Shown here: positions 5,038-8,409 of the stretch, one piece after another | Layout: every line of letters starts with the position of its first letter | Position numbering within the stretch: the stretch's first letter is position 1 | From: Clostridia bacterium | GTDB taxonomy: Bacteria > Bacillota > Clostridia > Christensenellales > Borkfalkiaceae | NCBI GenBank assembly: GCA_029052615.1 | Contig: JAIDIR010000185.1 | Span: 1-8,409, forward strand | Direction of reading: 5' to 3' | DNA length: 8,409 bases | Program-made: the position numbers and the translations under genes | Notes under the pieces: model-generated | The model's database searches: none | What the model was told of the DNA's origin: nothing | The model's input: the letters and a program-made list of their open reading frames with translations, nothing else

Positions 5038-6955
5038 TCCTATGATGAAAGGCGGAGCAAAACGCGGCGCAAAGAACCCCAAAAAGACTTTAACGCGCGT
5101 AATCAAGTACGCATTTTCGAACAATAAACTTGCAACCGCATTCGTTGTGTTTTTCGTGCTTCTGGCGTCGGTTGCAAACGTAACCGCTGCGTCGCGCGTT
5201 TCTGTAATAGTTAAAGAGCTTTTGGCATATAAAGACGTATCGCTTATAAATCTGTGGAACGTAGTTTATCCCAACGTAATTTTTATGGGCTGCGTGTATC
5301 TTATCGGTTCCGTATCGTCAATGGCGTATAACCTGATAATGATGTACATTTCCAACAATACGCTAAGGAAAATGCGCAACGAAATGTTTTCTAAGATGCA
5401 GAATTTGCCCTTGAAATATTTTGATACGCACACGCACGGCGATCTGATGAGCCTTTATACCAACGACGTAGATACTATGCGCCAGCTCTTGTCGCAGACT
5501 ATACCGCAACTTATATCTTCGTTTGTGACCATAGTGGCGGTATTCGTGTTCATGCTGATTTACAGTGCGACGTTGCTTTTCGTGGTATTGTTGTTTATCG
5601 TTGCCGTATTCTTCGTGACCAAATTTGTCGGCAGCAGGTCGGCTAAAAATTACGTAATTCACCAAAAGGCTTTGGGCAATCTTAACGGTTTTGTTGAGGA
5701 GATGACCGAAGGTCAGAAGGTGGTAAAGGTATTCTGCCACGAACAGAAGGCGCGCGAAGATTTCAAAAAGGTTAACGACGAGCTTAACGAAGCGGGTTAC
5801 AGAGCAAACTCGTATGCGTTCCTGCTCGGACCCATAACCAACAATATCGGCTATCTGCAATACGTTATAGTCGCTCTCGTGGGCGTACTCATAATGGCGG
5901 TCGGCAAAAGCGAAACGGCGCTTCTGTCCGTATTCGTTTCGGTTTCTAACGCAGCGGAAGCAAACCGTATGGCGGTAATGGCGGGTATGCTCGTTTCGTT
6001 CCTGATGTTTGCAAGGCAGTTCAATATGCCCGTAATGCAGGTTGCGCAGCAGTTCAGTTCCATAGTTATGGCTCTTGCGGGTGCGGAAAGAATTTTTGAA
6101 ATGACGGACGAAAAGCCCGAAGATAAGGGCGGCAACGTCGTTCTGACCCACGGTGAATGCGAGGCAGGCAAGTGGGCGTGGAAGAGACCTAAGGCGGACG
6201 GCGGTTTTGAATATATTCCTTTAATGGGCGATATACGTTTCAACGACGTCGTTTTCGGTTATAATGAAGATAAGGTAATATTGAAAAATATAAGCCTGTA
6301 CGCAAAACCGGGGCAGAAAATTGCCTTCGTCGGCGCGACCGGTGCGGGCAAGACGACCATAACCAACCTTATCAACCGTTTCTACGACATTCAGTCGGGT
6401 GAGATAACTTACGACGGAATAAATATCCGCGACATAAACAAGGCGGACTTGCGCCGCTCTCTCGGCATAGTCCTGCAGGATACGCACCTGTTTACCGGCA
6501 CGGTTATGGACAATATCCGTTACGGAAGGCTCGACGCAACCGACGAGGAGTGTATACAGGCGGCTAAGCTTGCCAATGCGGACAGCTTTATCGTGCACCT
6601 GCCCGAGGGCTATCAGACCGAAATAAAGGGCGACGGCTCCAACCTGTCGCAGGGGCAGAGGCAGCTGCTTGCAATTGCGCGCGCAATGGTTTCGGAGTGC
6701 CCCGTGCTCATTTTGGACGAGGCGACTTCATCAATCGATACGCGTACCGAAAAGCTTATAGAGCAGGGTATGGATAAACTTATGGAGGGCAGAACGGTGT
6801 TCGTAATCGCGCACAGGCTTTCCACCGTAAGAAACAGCCACGCGATTATGGTTCTGGAGCAGGGCGAAATTATCGAGCGCGGCAGCCACGACCAGCTTAT
6901 AGAGCAGAAGGGCAAGTACTATCAACTCTATACCGGCGCGTTCGAGCTTGAATAA
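5030..6955 (+). CDS. ABC exporter half-transporter with catalytic ATPase site
   Basis: This 641-residue half-transporter partners the preceding gene. A basic N-terminal tail (to about residue 25: GGAKRGAKNPKK) precedes six predicted helices (about 33-350) and an NBD (about 400-635). The NBD has Walker A GATGAGKTT (435-443, Lys441), Q-loop Gln483, Walker B VLILDEATSSID with catalytic Glu564, and switch His595 (IAHR): all intact. Its signature is LSQGQ (539-543), not LSGGQ. This is the sequence that would face the degenerate Walker B of the other subunit, so the two sets of changes fall on the same non-hydrolysing site. A linker of about 40 residues (361-400, rich in K, G and W) joins the membrane domain to the NBD, longer than in the first subunit; similar inserts occur in other Firmicute heterodimer subunits. 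The Bax inhibitor-1-like gene follows after 28 bp. The substrate is unknown; multidrug or lipid-like export is the default guess. Confidence 0.95.
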   Translation: MSNPMMKGGAKRGAKNPKKTLTRVIKYAFSNNKLATAFVVFFVLLASVANVTAASRVSVIVKELLAYKDVSLINLWNVVYPNVIFMGCVYLIGSVSSMAYNLIMMYISNNTLRKMRNEMFSKMQNLPLKYFDTHTHGDLMSLYTNDVDTMRQLLSQTIPQLISSFVTIVAVFVFMLIYSATLLFVVLLFIVAVFFVTKFVGSRSAKNYVIHQKALGNLNGFVEEMTEGQKVVKVFCHEQKAREDFKKVNDELNEAGYRANSYAFLLGPITNNIGYLQYVIVALVGVLIMAVGKSETALLSVFVSVSNAAEANRMAVMAGMLVSFLMFARQFNMPVMQVAQQFSSIVMALAGAERIFEMTDEKPEDKGGNVVLTHGECEAGKWAWKRPKADGGFEYIPLMGDIRFNDVVFGYNEDKVILKNISLYAKPGQKIAFVGATGAGKTTITNLINRFYDIQSGEITYDGINIRDINKADLRRSLGIVLQDTHLFTGTVMDNIRYGRLDATDEECIQAAKLANADSFIVHLPEGYQTEIKGDGSNLSQGQRQLLAIARAMVSECPVLILDEATSSIDTRTEKLIEQGMDKLMEGRTVFVIAHRLSTVRNSHAIMVLEQGEIIERGSHDQLIEQKGKYYQLYTGAFELE

Positions 6956-6983
6956 AATAAAACCAAAACGGAGGTAATTCGTA

Positions 6984-7760
6984 ATGAGACTGGGTAATCC
7001 CGCAATAAGGCGTTTGACCAAACAGGCTTCAAACGGCGAACTGAATGCAGTGGACAGCTGCGCAACCTATAAGGGCGTATATTTAAAAGCCGCGCTGTTT
7101 GCTTTTTTAACTATGGCTACGGCTATATTGACGGAATTTTTAATGTTCTGGGCAATCAAAAGCGGCTACGTTGCCGAGGCACTTACCGCCGTCGGAATTG
7201 CGTTCGGTATAAGCTTTATTCCGCTTATTATAATTGCTTTGGTAATCGCTTTCGTGCCGTCCACGGTTAAAGTGCTCGGCGGCGTATACGCAGTTTTGCA
7301 GGGCGCGTTGCTCGGCTTTACCGGGTGCTTCGTGGATATTTTCTATCCCGGAATTGCGCTTGCGGCTTTCCTCGGCACGGTCATCGTGTTCCTGGTTTCG
7401 CTGTTTGTCAACAGCGTATTCAAGGTACGCATAAGCAGTAAGTTCGCGCGCGGACTTATGATAGCGTTTTTCAGTATTATGCTCGTGCAGCTTCTCATGG
7501 TCCTGCTGTCGTTTACGGGTATATTCAGTTATACTGCGTATATCTGGATTCAGCTCGTCGTTTCGGCGCTGTGCATAATCTGGGCGACGCTCATGCTCTC
7601 GTGGGATTTGCAGAATATCGACTATGTCGTTCAGTCCAGGGCGGATAAAAAGTACGAGTGGATAGTGGCGTTCTCGCTCGTCACTACGCTTATTTATCTG
7701 TACGTGGAAATTCTGGAGCTTCTGTTGCGCATAATGATGCTTTTCGGCAGAAGAAATTAA
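6984..7760 (+). CDS. Bax inhibitor-1/YccA-like seven-helix membrane protein
   Basis: The 258-residue product begins with the soluble segment MRLGNPAIRRL, matching the 'NPA-x-x-R' opening of the bacterial Bax inhibitor-1-like subgroup (BaxI_1). About seven membrane helices follow, at roughly 33-58, 66-91, 98-119, 124-145, 157-178, 184-206 and 226-250. Further family features are YAVLQGALLG (102-111), the cytosolic SWDLQNIDYV (206-215) and YEWIVAFSLVTTLIYLYVEIL near the end. Asp208 and Glu242 fall about where the paired acidic residues of the calcium-leak protein YetJ lie, so a pH-gated ion leak is conceivable; this is inference by position only. GGAGG (6970-6974) precedes the ATG by 9 bases. 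The gene has no promoter of its own in the 28-bp gap after the ABC pair, so it is read from the exporter operon. The family is confident; any functional link to the exporter is not established. Confidence 0.85.
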   Translation: MRLGNPAIRRLTKQASNGELNAVDSCATYKGVYLKAALFAFLTMATAILTEFLMFWAIKSGYVAEALTAVGIAFGISFIPLIIIALVIAFVPSTVKVLGGVYAVLQGALLGFTGCFVDIFYPGIALAAFLGTVIVFLVSLFVNSVFKVRISSKFARGLMIAFFSIMLVQLLMVLLSFTGIFSYTAYIWIQLVVSALCIIWATLMLSWDLQNIDYVVQSRADKKYEWIVAFSLVTTLIYLYVEILELLLRIMMLFGRRN

Positions 7761-7777
7761 ATTATTGCAAACGAAAT

Positions 7778-7816
7778 AAAATTGCCGAAGCGGCATTTTG
7801 CCGCTTCGGCGATTTT
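7778..7816. terminator. Bidirectional intrinsic terminator after the ABC operon
   Basis: A perfect 12-bp stem (7784-7795 with 7799-7810) is extended by one G-T pair and five A-T pairs to about 18 bp. The A side lies at 7778-7782 and the T side at 7812-7816. The flanking T-runs on both strands let it serve the exporter operon (+) and the convergent acetyltransferase gene (-), whose stop is at 7820. Confidence 0.9.
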
Positions 7817-7819
7817 CTG

Positions 7820-8287
7820 TTACTTCTTATATATAACCAATGACATCAAAGAATTTACTTTTATAATTTTATCCGTTTTTTTGTAACCCATCTTTTCGTA
7901 TAAATGGCAATTGGCTTGCTCTTGCAAAATGGTATCCAGTTCCCAGCCGTTCGCACCGTGAATTTTTTCTGCTTGAAATATTGCCGATTGCGCATATCCT
8001 TTGTTGCGGTATTCGGGCAGTATGAACAGCGGAGAAACGTGCTTTGGTTCATTACCGTCTTTTTTATCAACGATTCTTATTGCGCCGATATTTTCGCCGT
8101 TAAGTTTAATTAAATAGAAATAGGTAAACGGTTGTTTTAAACGATATAAAACTTTTTCCAAGGTCTCGTTTGCGGGGCTTGTGTCGTAGTCCTTATATTT
8201 ATCTAACAACTCCGCAAACGCAATCTTTTGCATTCTCAGAATTTCTTCCGCGTCGCGTTCGTTTGCTTTAATCAATTTAATATTCAT
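7820..8287 (-). CDS. GNAT family N-acetyltransferase
   Basis: The 155-residue protein is a single GNAT domain, which transfers an acetyl group from acetyl-CoA to an amine on a small molecule, peptide or protein. The acetyl-CoA pyrophosphate loop is R94-N-K-G-Y-A99, after the beta-4 strand VSPLFILPEY (84-93). The C-terminal block has Asn126, Tyr130 and EKMGYKK (131-137), the usual N...LYEKxGF pattern. The N-terminal part (IKANERDAEEILRMQKIAF) is the typical GNAT opening. The substrate cannot be told. The ATG shares its A with the TAA stop of the upstream gene (TAATG), so translation is probably coupled; AGGAA (8301-8305) lies rather far, 13 bases, from the ATG. The gene is AT-rich relative to its neighbours (38% GC over 7861-8280). 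Confidence 0.88.
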   Translation of the reverse strand: MNIKLIKANERDAEEILRMQKIAFAELLDKYKDYDTSPANETLEKVLYRLKQPFTYFYLIKLNGENIGAIRIVDKKDGNEPKHVSPLFILPEYRNKGYAQSAIFQAEKIHGANGWELDTILQEQANCHLYEKMGYKKTDKIIKVNSLMSLVIYKK

Positions 8288-8409
8288 TATTTTAAACTCT
8301 TTCCTAATTCAAAAACTCTATTTATTTCCGATTTGTGATTTTCCGTTAAGTCCTTCAAACTGTCGGTTTGACAGATTGAAATTCTCTCTATCGTATCAAT
8401 GCCCAGATG
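8287..8409 (-). CDS. C-terminal end of an unrecognised protein (partial)
   Basis: An open frame enters from the right edge and gives 40 residues before TAA at 8289-8287. It starts HLGIDTIERISICQ, continues through KDLTENHKSEINRVF and ends ELGKSLK. The stretch is polar and mainly helix-forming, with no membrane segment or motif that I recognise. It is taken as coding because it is open from the edge, and because its stop overlaps the acetyltransferase start by one base, a typical operon junction. The AT-rich composition is the same as in the acetyltransferase gene. I assign no function. Confidence 0.6.
   Translation of the reverse strand, partial: HLGIDTIERISICQTDSLKDLTENHKSEINRVFELGKSLK

Noticed and set aside
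5363..6151. 262-residue minus-strand frame opposite the second ABC gene
   Set aside because: Antisense to the membrane domain of a certain gene. Its His/Arg/Tyr-rich product is what reverse-complemented hydrophobic codons give.
7140..7796. 218-residue minus-strand frame opposite the Bax inhibitor-1-like gene
   Set aside because: It is highly charged, with no recognisable domain, and is the complement of a clear seven-helix membrane protein that has a good ribosome binding site. It also overlaps the terminator.
1..8409. CRISPR array, transposon or toxin-antitoxin system
   Set aside because: Reading through both strands showed no regularly spaced repeats, terminal inverted repeats, transposase motifs or small paired toxin/antitoxin genes.

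Overview
The window looks like chromosomal DNA of a Gram-positive, low-to-mid GC bacterium, most likely an uncultured Clostridia-type Firmicute. The grounds are strong AGGAGG-type ribosome binding sites, sigma-A-type promoters with 17-bp spacers, short intergenic gaps, intrinsic terminators, and protein families typical of that group (DegV, a medium-length threonine ammonia-lyase with an ACT domain, a split ABC exporter pair). The organism assignment is an inference; no rRNA or other phylogenetic marker is present.

Left part (1-2792). The tail of a YihY/BrkB-like membrane protein (+) ends at a two-way terminator that it shares with a convergent DegV-family gene (-). Further right on the minus strand is a two-gene amino-acid unit: threonine ammonia-lyase (ilvA) followed 18 bp later by ridA, which removes the reactive enamine/imine intermediates that the lyase releases. 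This unit starts from a perfect TTGACA-17-TATAAT promoter. The DegV gene has its own near-perfect promoter in the gap after ridA, and a 14-bp dyad covers its -35 box.

Middle (2793-3240). This intergenic stretch separates divergent units. It holds one intact tRNA-Ser(CGA) with its own terminator. Just upstream is a short sequence that repeats the first 19 bases of that tRNA and folds into a perfect hairpin; it looks like a collapsed tRNA copy. A second perfect consensus promoter then drives the next operon.

Right part (3241-7816). The operon encodes two half ABC exporters that overlap by 8 bp. The first has a degenerate ATPase site (Asp for the catalytic Glu, Gln for the switch His). The second has intact Walker B and His but a variant LSQGQ signature. 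Together they form the classic asymmetric heterodimeric exporter. A seven-helix Bax inhibitor-1/YccA-like membrane protein follows 28 bp later and probably shares the transcript. A long two-way hairpin terminator ends the unit.

Right edge (7820-8409). A GNAT acetyltransferase (-) is translationally coupled (TAATG) to an unrecognised upstream gene that runs off the window. This pair is clearly more AT-rich than the ABC genes (38% against 52% GC by hand count). I see no CRISPR array, transposase, integrase or phage gene, and no convincing undescribed system. The most intriguing items are the tRNA remnant, the dyad over the degV promoter, and the Bax inhibitor-1-like gene placed in the exporter operon.
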